This document shows positions 1-7,681 of a stretch of DNA of 14,526 bases, piece by piece. The stretch is from positions 1 through 14,526 of the forward strand of contig JAJYNF010000287.1 of NCBI GenBank assembly GCA_021786455.1, written 5' to 3'. The notes beneath the pieces were generated by a model that ran no database searches, was not told the origin of the DNA, and saw only the letters and a program-made list of their open reading frames with translations. Both the position numbers and the translations under genes were made by a program. This stretch comes from Acidobacteriota bacterium. GTDB lineage: Bacteria; Acidobacteriota; Terriglobia; UBA7540. The first letter of the stretch is position 1. Each line of letters opens with the position of its first letter.

Positions 1-253
1 ACTTCGAAGCCGCAATTTGGTACGTTCCCGGATTCAATTCCTCAACTACGTAAGTTCCGTCCTGAGCCGTAACCGTCGTGCGCCGATATCCAGTGGCGGA
101 ACTTGTTACCGTAACCTTCACGCCTGGCATCCGGGCACCACTAGGATCTGTCACCGTGCCCACGAAGGTGCCAGTCGTCACTTGCGCTTTTGCCATCCAC
201 GGCCATGCCATCAGACTAAATACTAACCAAGCAACAATCTCACGCTTTTTCAT
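1..253 (-). CDS. Oar-like TonB-dependent receptor A, N-terminal part (runs off window)
   Basis: This is the first 84 codons of an outer-membrane receptor; the gene continues beyond base 1. The start ATG at 253 is preceded by GGGAGG with 7-8 nt spacing. An upstream in-frame ATG at 259 sits almost on the ribosome binding site and is less likely. Residues 1-23 form a Sec signal peptide (MKKRE, a hydrophobic Trp-rich core, then AKA before Gln24), nearly identical to that of receptor B. From about residue 28 a carboxypeptidase-regulatory-like beta-sandwich begins (GTVTDPSGA, then VTVTSSATG, then DGTYVVEELNPGTY). This fold is typical of the N-terminus of acidobacterial Oar-like receptors. The signal peptide region is a close copy of receptor B, but the beta-sandwich has diverged. 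Substrate specificity cannot be told from this part. Confidence 0.85.
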   Translation of the reverse strand, partial: MKKREIVAWLVFSLMAWPWMAKAQVTTGTFVGTVTDPSGARMPGVKVTVTSSATGYRRTTVTAQDGTYVVEELNPGTYQIAASK

Positions 254-281
254 CGTCATTCCTCCCGCGAACTGCCCCCGT

Positions 282-332
282 TTTTACCAAGCCCAATCCC
301 GGCTTGTCAAGAGAAATTTTTCTATAGATACA
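282..332. promoter_or_regulatory. Overlapping divergent sigma70-like promoters, copy 1
   Basis: On the minus strand a perfect -35 box TTGACA (310-305) is followed 17 nt later by GTAAAA (287-282), or 18 nt later by TAAAAA, driving receptor A. On the plus strand TTGTCA (304-309) is followed 17 nt later by a weak GATACA (327-332), pointing to the hydrolase stump. The two -35 boxes share five bases. Both are conserved in copy 2. The minus promoter is the more convincing one. Confidence 0.45.
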
Positions 333-352
333 TTATTTCTCTATTGAAATAT
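333..352. promoter_or_regulatory. Operator-like inverted repeat, copy 1
   Basis: TTATTTC, six bases (tctatt), then GAAATAT: six-base perfect arms (TATTTC/GAAATA) with a mismatched outer pair. The spacer is the same as in copy 2. The repeat lies at the expected transcription start of the plus promoter and upstream of the -35 box of the minus promoter. The cognate regulator is unknown. Confidence 0.4.
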
Positions 353-474
353 GGCAAGCTTGTAGTCGGAGCATGCAATGGTGTACACTTCTTCTTCCTG
401 GTTTTCATTAGGAAGACTGGATTTCTGCCTGGAGACTCGGCTTCAACCGAATGGCGCGCAGGGAGGTGTACGCA

Positions 475-588
475 ATGGACGAGCCTTTCTCAGATCGGCG
501 AAGGTTCATACGGACGCTGGCAAGAGCAGGCTTTGTGGCCGCAGCCGTCCCCGGGCATATTCAAAAAATTATCTTTAACGCAACTTGA
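475..588 (+). pseudogene. Truncated Tat-signal hydrolase stump (copy 1)
   Basis: The ATG at 475 has the same GGGAGG ribosome binding site, spaced 8 nt, as the intact paralogue at 4409. Codons 1-25 (MDEPFSDRRRFIR, then TLARAGFVAAA) match the Tat signal of that protein. After about base 550 the homology ends, and the frame runs into antisense sequence of the receptor B C-terminus and stops at 586-588, giving 37 codons. The twin-arginine box (DRRRFIR) is intact, but no mature domain remains, so the product cannot be a hydrolase. If translated, the peptide would be a bare Tat signal with an accidental 12-residue tail. The stump overlaps the receptor B stop region by 28 bases in antisense. Confidence 0.8.
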
Positions 589-3500
589 CCAATTCGCGGA
601 CCCGCTGCCGCGGTCACGTCCCCGAACGTTGATGTGCCATAGGTGCCGTTCGGGTTCATAAAGTTAGCGTGGTTAAAAATATTAAAAAATTCCCCGCGGG
701 CTTGAAGCGTAAACCGCTCATTGATGCGGATGTCTTTCATAAGGGCTACATCAAAGTTAGCTGTGCCCGGCCCGTGGAAGAACCGCCGACTCGCCGTTCC
801 TTCACTGCCAAGGGGTTGGAGTGAAAACCCAGTCGTCGAGAAGTATTGATGGGTGCTCGTGGATCGGGGATTTTCGGTAGCGGGGGAGCCATTTCCGTTG
901 AAGTCAGGGAAGTTAACCGGATTTGCTTCCCCCTCAGCCGGCCCGCAGTTGCAAAGGGATTGATCTCCCGTCTCGCCTATTTGAATGGGAAGTCCTGTTG
1001 TTAAGGTCGTGATGCCTGCTAACTGCCAGCCATCCAGAAGCTTGTATATTGCACCGTTTTTCCTGGAAGCCACATGCTGGAACGGCAGGTCCCAGGAGTA
1101 ACTCAAAGTAAAGTTCTGTGTCATATCGAAAGCCGAGAGCGCCTTGCTAAGTTTTGGGTTGAATGGATTAACCAGCTCATCGAACATCGACGCGTTGTCT
1201 AGGGATTTGCTGTAGGTATAGGCCGCCAGCAAACGCACTGAGCCCGCTCTCTTTTCAAGAGTGACCTGCAACGCATTGTAATTTGAGTTGGCCAAGGTGG
1301 CATCCCATGTGTTATCGCCGAAATCCAGCAACCCCTGGTTCAGATAACGACCAGAAGTAACCGAGAAAGGCCGCGTTCCGTAAAATGTCTGCCCGTTGAT
1401 CGTATAGATAGAATCTTCTCCGAAAGGGCCACACCCCTGGCCTGCCTGGCCCGCTGCGGCAAAGAGCGCAGCAATGTGCAAGCACTTTTGCGCGATCCCG
1501 GGATTGAATGGAATCTGAGAGAAGAGCCGATGGCCACGGGTACCGATGTACGCCACAGTCAGAAGAGTGGAGCTGGAGAGTTGGCGCTCGATAGACAAAT
1601 TAAAGTCTTCCGCGTACGGTATTCCGTTAGACGTCTCATACCCTGGTGAGCCAGCTATCGGGAGGAAGGGTGCAAAACTAAAATTGGGGCCCGCAGCCGC
1701 TAACCCACCACTTCCTTGGGGAGGACCGGCATAAGGGAAACGCTGGCCGGGGTTGCTTGAGCTCACCCGACTTCGAAAAGGCTCGGAAAAGTAGACCAGG
1801 GCGGGACTGACATAGTAGATCCCAAAGGGGGCGTCGCCTCCTTCGATGCTTTGTCCTCGCGTGCTAAACGAAGTGTGAATGATAGCATAGGCAGCCCGAA
1901 TGCTTGTCTTGCCCGGTCCGCCGAAGACTTTGCCTAGGATACCGTCTGTGAAATTCGGAGAGTAGGCGACTCCCAACCGCGGGTCAAAAACGTCGAGGGG
2001 AGTGCGAGCCAACATGGAAGGTACGCCGGGATCGCCCGGAAATACCCAACCAGTGGGAGAATCAGGAAAAAGCTGAGATTGTTCGCCAGGAATAAATGAT
2101 TGAATGGCTCCGTGCACATCATACCAGGGCTCTATATACGACCACCGAAGGCCATAATTAACAGTCAAGTTCTGCTGGAGTCGATAACTATCCTGCGCAT
2201 AAAGAGCTGCCGCGTTTCGGCGGAGATCAGCTCCCGTCACGCTGCTTTGGACGTAGCTGTCAGGCGCTCCGATTAAAAAATCGGCAAAATCGTTGCCCGT
2301 TTCGCTGCCGGCAAAGCCGAACGATCCGTTCCCAGCAGGCAATAGCTTACTTATCCACTTATAGTGTCCGTAAAATCCTCCGAATTTTACCGTGTGCTTC
2401 CCTAAAATCCACGAAAAATCATCGTGCGCTTCCCATGCGTTGCTCAGCGTGTAAAACGGAAAAGGACTTCCGAAGGCGATCCCGAGCTGCCCTAGGTTTA
2501 CATGCGGAACCCCTTCATAAGCAGCTAGACCAGGTATAATACCTAGCCCTCCCTCCTGGAACCCAAAACTGGCTACGCTACCCTTCCCCCCGACAGGAGT
2601 ATTTCCTGGCAAGGTGACGCGGTTCCAACTCACTTGGAACCGATTCACGCGGTTACTACCGAAGATATGGGTGTCGCTCAAAGTAGCAAGGTTCATATGA
2701 CTCAATCGGGTCGAAGAAAATCCCGGGATATTTCCTCCTCCAAAGGGGTCCAGAACGTTTGCCTTATCCAAATCGTAGTAAAACATCCAGCTATCTGTGG
2801 GCTTGTAGTTCCAATCTATTCGCCCGCTAAACTTGTCTTCCTGATACCTGGTCTCGGCCGAACTGGTGCCAAAAAAAGGCTGGCCGTTTATAAAGCCAGT
2901 AGGGTTGGGGAAATACCTCAATAGATCCTTTGCAGGCGCAGACCAGGCTTTCTGCGGGATTATCTCGTTGGGAAACACGCACATCCCCGCTTCTGCGTCG
3001 GCTTGGGTGCTGCAGCCCGGTACCCAGTAGGGTTCGCCAGGGCTCACTGTGTATCCGAGGAGGGAACTTAACGTCGCAGGAAAAGCGTTCGAACTCGTAT
3101 CACCGCGAACTACGCCCGTAAGCGGTTGGTACCCTATGCTTGTCACATTCGAAAAATTGCCCTGGCGTTCAGCCTGCGAAGGTAGCGAGACAAGTGAGGT
3201 TGTCTCTCCTATCCTCTGGCGCGTTCCTTGGTACGCGCCAAAAAAGAAGAGGTGGTTCTTTAGAATAGGCCCGCCTAATGTACCCCCAAATTGATTCTGC
3301 TTGTAAATCCCGCGAGCTGTTCCAGGCAGTTCCTGACCGGTAAGCACATTGGTCTGGTTCCGATCAAAGAAATTACGGGCGTCCAGCTTGTCGTTCCGAA
3401 GAAATTCAAAGAGGTCTCCGTGGAAACTATTGGTGCCGGATTTAGTCACAACGTTCACCACCGAACCGGAATACCCGCCATACTCGGCGTTAAATGAATT

Positions 3501-4187
3501 GGTCAGCATCCGAAATTCCTGAATGGAGTCTAGGATTGGAACATTAGCGGCGCCATTCGACTCATACTCTTGAGCTGTAGCTCCGTTAATCACAAAGGTG
3601 TTAGCGCTCTCTCTTTGCCCGTTCACGGCCAGATTGCCACCACGAAAATCCGGCGTGACGGACTGATTGCGCCCCACATTGATATCCTCCGGTTCGACTC
3701 CTGGTTGCAAGGGCAGGAGGTCGAGGTAGCTACGCCCGTTCAAAGGCATATTCACGATTTGATGACTTTGAATGACGTCGCCAACCTGGGTGCTAGTGGT
3801 CTCCACTTGCGCCGCGTTAGCCGAGACAGTTGTTGTCTGCACCACAGCTCCGAGGCGAAGACGAAAATCAGCGCGATAGTGTTGGTTGACTAACAATGTG
3901 ATATTCTCTTGGATGGACCGCTGGAATCCTTTTGCCACAACGGTGATCCGGTAACCCGACCCGACTGGGACATCAAGAAACTGATAACTGCCAGCTCCAT
4001 CCGTTGTCACACTTCGGCTCAAACCCGTAGCTAGATTTGTAACAGTGACTTCCGCTCCGGGTACAGTCGCTCCACTAGGATCTGTCACCGTTCCTATGAA
4101 GCTGCCGGTCGTCACTTGCGCTTTTGCCATCCACGGCCATACCATCAGGCTAAATACTAACCAAGCAACAATCTCACGCTTTTTCAT
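561..4187 (-). CDS. Oar-like TonB-dependent receptor B (1208 aa)
   Basis: This is a complete outer-membrane receptor expected to import a large or scarce solute using TonB energy. The start at 4187 follows GGGAGG by 7-8 nt; an ATG two codons upstream (4193) is almost on the ribosome binding site. Residues 1-23 are a Sec signal peptide ending AKA before Gln24. Residues about 28-110 form a carboxypeptidase-regulatory-like domain (GTVTDPSGATVPGAEVTVT). A plug domain follows from about 115 (VQTTTVSA, IVNMPLNGRSYLDLLPLQPG, then FNAEYGGYSGSVVNVVTKSG near 240). The rest is a long beta-barrel with repeated FGG, YAQDSYR and YIGTRGHRL motifs typical of Oar-type receptors. It ends ALKIIF, with the terminal Phe expected for BAM-assembled barrels. 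No TonB box was identified. It is divergent from the hydrolase at 4409, which suggests joint function. No terminator is visible after the stop, so read-through into receptor A (same strand) is possible. The ligand is unknown; similarity to carbohydrate receptors is only family-level. Confidence 0.93.
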   Translation of the reverse strand: MKKREIVAWLVFSLMVWPWMAKAQVTTGSFIGTVTDPSGATVPGAEVTVTNLATGLSRSVTTDGAGSYQFLDVPVGSGYRITVVAKGFQRSIQENITLLVNQHYRADFRLRLGAVVQTTTVSANAAQVETTSTQVGDVIQSHQIVNMPLNGRSYLDLLPLQPGVEPEDINVGRNQSVTPDFRGGNLAVNGQRESANTFVINGATAQEYESNGAANVPILDSIQEFRMLTNSFNAEYGGYSGSVVNVVTKSGTNSFHGDLFEFLRNDKLDARNFFDRNQTNVLTGQELPGTARGIYKQNQFGGTLGGPILKNHLFFFGAYQGTRQRIGETTSLVSLPSQAERQGNFSNVTSIGYQPLTGVVRGDTSSNAFPATLSSLLGYTVSPGEPYWVPGCSTQADAEAGMCVFPNEIIPQKAWSAPAKDLLRYFPNPTGFINGQPFFGTSSAETRYQEDKFSGRIDWNYKPTDSWMFYYDLDKANVLDPFGGGNIPGFSSTRLSHMNLATLSDTHIFGSNRVNRFQVSWNRVTLPGNTPVGGKGSVASFGFQEGGLGIIPGLAAYEGVPHVNLGQLGIAFGSPFPFYTLSNAWEAHDDFSWILGKHTVKFGGFYGHYKWISKLLPAGNGSFGFAGSETGNDFADFLIGAPDSYVQSSVTGADLRRNAAALYAQDSYRLQQNLTVNYGLRWSYIEPWYDVHGAIQSFIPGEQSQLFPDSPTGWVFPGDPGVPSMLARTPLDVFDPRLGVAYSPNFTDGILGKVFGGPGKTSIRAAYAIIHTSFSTRGQSIEGGDAPFGIYYVSPALVYFSEPFRSRVSSSNPGQRFPYAGPPQGSGGLAAAGPNFSFAPFLPIAGSPGYETSNGIPYAEDFNLSIERQLSSSTLLTVAYIGTRGHRLFSQIPFNPGIAQKCLHIAALFAAAGQAGQGCGPFGEDSIYTINGQTFYGTRPFSVTSGRYLNQGLLDFGDNTWDATLANSNYNALQVTLEKRAGSVRLLAAYTYSKSLDNASMFDELVNPFNPKLSKALSAFDMTQNFTLSYSWDLPFQHVASRKNGAIYKLLDGWQLAGITTLTTGLPIQIGETGDQSLCNCGPAEGEANPVNFPDFNGNGSPATENPRSTSTHQYFSTTGFSLQPLGSEGTASRRFFHGPGTANFDVALMKDIRINERFTLQARGEFFNIFNHANFMNPNGTYGTSTFGDVTAAAGPRIGQVALKIIF

Positions 4188-4215
4188 CGTCATTCCTCCC
4201 GCGAACTGCCCGCGT

Positions 4216-4266
4216 TTTTACTAAGCCCAATCCCGGCTTGTCAAGAGAACTTTTTCTATAGATACA
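4216..4266. promoter_or_regulatory. Overlapping divergent sigma70-like promoters, copy 2
   Basis: Minus strand: TTGACA (4244-4239), 17 nt spacer, GTAAAA (4221-4216), for receptor B. Plus strand: TTGTCA (4238-4243), 17 nt spacer, weak GATACA (4261-4266), for the hydrolase. The -35 boxes overlap because CTTGTCAAG is nearly palindromic, so the two promoters could compete for polymerase. The expected plus-strand start is near 4273, which leaves a leader of about 135 nt before the hydrolase ATG. Confidence 0.45.
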
Positions 4267-4286
4267 GTATTTCTCTATTGAAATAC
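4267..4286. promoter_or_regulatory. Operator-like inverted repeat, copy 2
   Basis: GTATTTC, spacer tctatt, GAAATAC: a perfect 7-bp inverted repeat with a 6-nt spacer. It covers the expected transcription start of the hydrolase promoter and lies about 60-70 bp upstream of the receptor start site. A bound regulator could repress the first and leave or activate the second. The IclR protein encoded at 8830 is one candidate, but this is only proximity. Confidence 0.45.
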
Positions 4287-4408
4287 GGCAAGCTTGTAGT
4301 CGGAGAATGCAATGGTGTACACTTCTTCTCCGTGGTTTTCATTAGGAAGACTGGCTTTCTGCCTGGAGACTCGGCTTCAACCGAATGGCGCGCAGGGAGG
4401 TGTACGCA

Positions 4409-6541
4409 ATGGACGAGCCTTTCTTAGATCGGCGAAGGTTCATATGCAGCCTCGCAAGAGCAGGCTTTGTGGCAGCAGCCGCCCCAAGCGCCCCTTTGTT
4501 TACGTCTGCCGGGGGGTTCGCCTATACAGACCTTAAGCGGCTGCGGCCAATTCTGGAACAACCAATCCAGACGCCTGACGTCGTTATATTTCAGCTCCAG
4601 GAGTACCTGTTGAAGCGAGTCCCCGCACTCCCTACGCCTACGCGGGCAGAAGAATGGAGCGAAGAAGAGGGTCAACTGCGCAAGCGTGTTCTCAACGAAA
4701 TTTTCTTTCATGGATGGCCTAGCGAATGGGTGGATGCGAGCCCGAAGTTTGAAAGCCTGGGCCAGATCCCTTCGGGGAAAGGTTATCGGATAAGGAAGCT
4801 ACGGTTCGAAATCGTTCCCGGTTTTCAGTCCACAGCCATTCTTTATGAACCAGAAAATCTAGCCGGAAAGGTCCCGGCAATTCTGAACTTCAGCGGCCAC
4901 TCTCCCCAGGGGAAGGCCGCTGATTACGAGCAAAAGCGGTGCATCAATTATGCGTTGAGGGGGATGCTGGCGCTGCACCCGGAATGGATAGGATATGGCG
5001 AACTTCGCTTACCGGGGAACTCACACTGGTTTCAGGCGCACTTGAACCTCGCCGGCGCGAGTGGAGTCGGGTTGTTCTACCTTGAAATGCGTAGGTGCCT
5101 CGATTACCTTTATGAGCATCCGAATGTCGATCAGCATCGGATCGGGGCGACGGGCTTATCGGGAGGCGGATGGCAAACTATCGTTCTCAGCTCTCTCGAT
5201 GAAAGAGTGAACGTGGCCATTCCCGTTTGCGGCTATGCCGCTTTCGTACCATCAATCGAGGAAAGCGCAACCATCGGCGACCTTGAGTACAACCCCCCTG
5301 ACTTGCGCACGATCGTGGACTATACCACGTTAGATGCCATGCGTGCTCCGAGGCCGACCTTGCTCATCTACGGGGCGATGGACCAGTACGGCTATAGAGC
5401 TGCCCTTGAGAAGCCGTACCTCTATGAGGACATCAGACCCTTCTATGCGCTTTACGGAAGGCAGGGGGCACTCGCGTGGCACACGAACACAGACCCGGGC
5501 ACGCACAACTATTCGCTCCATAATCGCGAGCAGTCTTACAAGTTCTTTTGCGAGCATTTCGGCCTGCCGATCATTGACCATGAAATTTCCGTTGATTCGC
5601 AAATCAAGAGTTATGAAGAGCTGGTTGTCGGCTTGCCCGAAGATAACCTGACGATTCTCGGGCTAGCGAAAAACTTAGCTGGATCTATCCGTCGCAAGCC
5701 GCTGCCGTCGGATCCAGCGTCCAGGGCGATGTGGGCCGCCTCGGCAAGGGCTAAGCTCAGGAAAATCGTACGCTACCAACCCGCGACTATGAAGCGGGTC
5801 TGGGCGATGAGCTGCACCCGCGACCAAAACTTGGAGACAGAGTCGTACCGCTTCGAGTTTAGTAATGAGCTGAGCGCCACGGGAATATTGTTAAGAGCAG
5901 TCACCACGCCTAGCGATGCATCCATTGTCGTAGTTTTGAGCGACGCGGGCGCTCAAGCGATGATTTCAAAGGGCCTCCCAAAGGTAACGAGGAAACTAAG
6001 ACGGGCGCTTTTTCCATCGCGCGGCGCTTCGCGCGTGTTTACGAATTGTCAAAGGGAGCCCGTGGCTTGCTATGTAAGTCGTGGTCAACAAGTTTTGGTG
6101 CTCGACCTGCTCCTTACCGGTGACGCGTCGCCCGATAAGCGGGGTAGCCCGACATTACCGTTCGGGCCCTCAGTGATTTATTCAGAAGCTCTAGATTCAG
6201 TCGGAGACCGCCCAATCGGAATCCGGGTTGCGCAGTTGCTTGCAGTCTCAAAGTGGCTACAAGGCTCCAAGGGGACTGCCCAAATCAATCTTGATGTCTG
6301 GGGCATTCGTAGCCAGATGGCCGCCTTAATCGCGGCGGCCTTGGAACCCATGAGGTTCCCAAACTTGGTGATCCACAACGGGATGCGAAGCCTCCGCGAT
6401 CTCTTCGAGATGCCTGTAGCCTACAAGGATGCTCCTGAGCTTTTTTGTTTGGAACTTTACAAAGAGTTTGATGTAGATATGCTGGTGGCGATGGCTGGCA
6501 CGACCAGGGGTGGAGCAACACTTTCCACGCAGACTGAGTAG
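4409..6541 (+). CDS. Tat-exported two-domain alpha/beta hydrolase (acetylxylan-esterase/dienelactone-hydrolase-like)
   Basis: This is a predicted periplasmic serine hydrolase of 710 aa, probably an esterase. The start at 4409 is chosen because GGGAGG lies 8 nt upstream; an in-frame ATG at 4385 lacks a site. The N-terminus carries a Tat signal (DRRRFICSLARAG, then an Ala-rich core). Domain 1 (about residues 120-390) has the alpha/beta hydrolase plan: PAILNFSGHS oxyanion region, nucleophile elbow GLSGGG with Ser251, Asp325 in LIYGAMDQYG and His366 in DPGTHNY as likely triad. Domain 2 (about 430-700) keeps the strand pattern (IVVVLSD, VLVLDLLLTG, INLDVWGIRSQMAALIAAA) but has no Gly-x-Ser-x-Gly elbow, so it looks like a catalytically dead hydrolase repeat. 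The gene is divergent from receptor B, which suggests that it processes the imported ligand. The substrate is unproven: an acylated sugar or another carboxylic ester. A truncated paralogue lies at 475. Confidence 0.85.
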   Translation: MDEPFLDRRRFICSLARAGFVAAAAPSAPLFTSAGGFAYTDLKRLRPILEQPIQTPDVVIFQLQEYLLKRVPALPTPTRAEEWSEEEGQLRKRVLNEIFFHGWPSEWVDASPKFESLGQIPSGKGYRIRKLRFEIVPGFQSTAILYEPENLAGKVPAILNFSGHSPQGKAADYEQKRCINYALRGMLALHPEWIGYGELRLPGNSHWFQAHLNLAGASGVGLFYLEMRRCLDYLYEHPNVDQHRIGATGLSGGGWQTIVLSSLDERVNVAIPVCGYAAFVPSIEESATIGDLEYNPPDLRTIVDYTTLDAMRAPRPTLLIYGAMDQYGYRAALEKPYLYEDIRPFYALYGRQGALAWHTNTDPGTHNYSLHNREQSYKFFCEHFGLPIIDHEISVDSQIKSYEELVVGLPEDNLTILGLAKNLAGSIRRKPLPSDPASRAMWAASARAKLRKIVRYQPATMKRVWAMSCTRDQNLETESYRFEFSNELSATGILLRAVTTPSDASIVVVLSDAGAQAMISKGLPKVTRKLRRALFPSRGASRVFTNCQREPVACYVSRGQQVLVLDLLLTGDASPDKRGSPTLPFGPSVIYSEALDSVGDRPIGIRVAQLLAVSKWLQGSKGTAQINLDVWGIRSQMAALIAAALEPMRFPNLVIHNGMRSLRDLFEMPVAYKDAPELFCLELYKEFDVDMLVAMAGTTRGGATLSTQTE

Positions 6542-6542
6542 A

Positions 6543-6586
6543 GGGGTGCGACTTGCCTAGGACCAGCCGAATATAAGGGCCACCCC
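6543..6586 (+). other. Possible hairpin between hydrolase and E1 alpha genes
   Basis: Right after the hydrolase stop, GGGGTG (6543-6548) can pair with CACCCC (6581-6586) across a 32-nt loop. No uridine run follows, so it is not a standard intrinsic terminator. The remaining gap to 6682 shows no clear promoter. The hydrolase and E1 genes may be one transcript or two; the sequence does not decide. Confidence 0.2.
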
Positions 6587-6682
6587 ACGGTTTGTGTTTG
6601 TGCATATCGGGCTTGAAAAATCAGAATCGTGAACATGAAAGGCGGGGCGCCCATCCGCGACCCCGATCGCGTGGAAATGACC

Positions 6683-7681
6683 ATGCTCATTCAAACAAAT
6701 GCCGAACAAATACCTGACCTGATTTCCCGTTGCCCGGAACTCGTGATTGAAATGTTTCGCCGTATGTTGTTGATCCGTGAATTCGATTCGCGGCTTCCCG
6801 ATTTGTATACCGAGGGACTCGTGCGGGGATCCAGCCACGCATCCACCGGCCAAGAAGCTGTCGCCGTGGGTGCCTGCCTTGCCCTAGAGCCGACAGACCT
6901 CATCACCAGTACACACCGCGGTCATGGACACACGATCGCCAAAGGCGGCGACGTTAACCGCATGATGGCGGAGCTCCTGGGTCGGGCGACCGGCTATTGT
7001 AAGGGCAAAGGCGGGAGCATGCACATCGCGGATTTCTCTATTGGCATGCTGGGGGCAAATGGGATCGTTGGAGCCGGAATCGGCATCGCGACCGGCGCGG
7101 CTCTTTCGGCATCCATTCGAGAAAGCAAACAGGTGGTTCTGTCTTTTTTCGGTGAAGGCGCTGTTAACCAGGGTATTTTCTTGGAATGCGGCAACCTCGC
7201 CGCCATATGGAAGCTGCCGCTCATCTTGTTATGTGAAAACAACCAATTCGCCATGTCTTCCCGCCCGACGGAAACCTGTTCCACGGGCGAAATAACACAA
7301 CGTGCCTCCGCTTTCGGAATTCCGAGCGCAAAAGTTGATGGCATGGACGTACTCGCCGTTCATGGCGCGGTTGCGAACGCGGCCTTACAAGCTCGACAGG
7401 GGGTCGGTCCAACGTTTATTGAAGCGATATGTTACCGGTACGAGGGTCATTTTTCTGGCGACACTGTGAAGTACCGATCGAAAAGCGAGTTCGGCGCATG
7501 GAAGGAGAAAGACCCTCTGATCAACCTGAGAAATAAACTCGCCGCCGCTGGGATCCTTTCTGAACAACAGGCAGAAGATTTGGCTAAAGAGGCAAAGCTG
7601 AGGGTTGACGGCGCTTTGGAATTCGCCCTGGCTTCTCCCTTTCCTCCGCCCGAAGCCGCCTGGGAGGACTTATATGCCTGA
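6683..7681 (+). CDS. ThDP-dependent 2-oxoacid/acetoin dehydrogenase E1 component, alpha subunit
   Basis: This is the alpha chain of a heterotetrameric E1 that decarboxylates a 2-oxoacid (pyruvate or branched-chain type) or cleaves acetoin with thiamine diphosphate. The 332 aa match the family length of about 320-340. Visible signatures, in order, are LLIREFDSRL near the N-terminus, STHRGHGH, GKGGSMHIAD, MLGANGIVGAGI, and the ThDP/Mg motif beginning FFGEGAVNQG and ending CENN about 30 residues later. The pattern is closest to AcoA/PdhA proteins. The motif has GEG where most members have GDG, a conservative change at a metal ligand. The start is uncertain: ATG 6683 has a weak GGA 6-8 nt upstream and fits the family length. 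ATG 6677, ATG 6635 and GTG 6629 are alternatives giving up to 350 aa. It overlaps the beta gene by 8 bp, so translation is probably coupled. The real substrate cannot be read from sequence. Confidence 0.9.
   Translation: MLIQTNAEQIPDLISRCPELVIEMFRRMLLIREFDSRLPDLYTEGLVRGSSHASTGQEAVAVGACLALEPTDLITSTHRGHGHTIAKGGDVNRMMAELLGRATGYCKGKGGSMHIADFSIGMLGANGIVGAGIGIATGAALSASIRESKQVVLSFFGEGAVNQGIFLECGNLAAIWKLPLILLCENNQFAMSSRPTETCSTGEITQRASAFGIPSAKVDGMDVLAVHGAVANAALQARQGVGPTFIEAICYRYEGHFSGDTVKYRSKSEFGAWKEKDPLINLRNKLAAAGILSEQQAEDLAKEAKLRVDGALEFALASPFPPPEAAWEDLYA

Larger units (their letters stand above)
166..550. repeat. Duplicated divergent control cassette, copy 1
   Basis: These bases match 4100-4484 without any insertion or deletion, at constant offset 3934. 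By eye there are about 21 mismatches in 385 bp, and only about 9 in the 221 non-coding bases. The repeat covers the signal-peptide codons of the receptor (minus), the whole divergent intergenic region and the first 25 codons of the Tat hydrolase (plus). Weaker, protein-level similarity continues below base 166 inside the receptor. Similarity on the other side stops at about 550, just before receptor B's stop codon. This is a paralogous gene-pair duplication and not an insertion sequence: no terminal inverted repeats or transposase are linked to it. Confidence 0.85.
4100..4484. repeat. Duplicated divergent control cassette, copy 2
   Basis: This is the partner of 166-550, with about 94-95% identity by eye and no gaps. 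This copy still has both genes: receptor B to the left (minus) and the full-length Tat hydrolase to the right (plus). It is therefore the better model of the ancestral unit. The similarity drops within the hydrolase signal sequence after about 4484. Confidence 0.85.

Noticed and set aside
166..4484. The 385-bp repeat pair as ends of a composite transposon
   Set aside because: The copies are direct repeats made of coding and promoter sequence; there are no terminal inverted repeats and no linked transposase.
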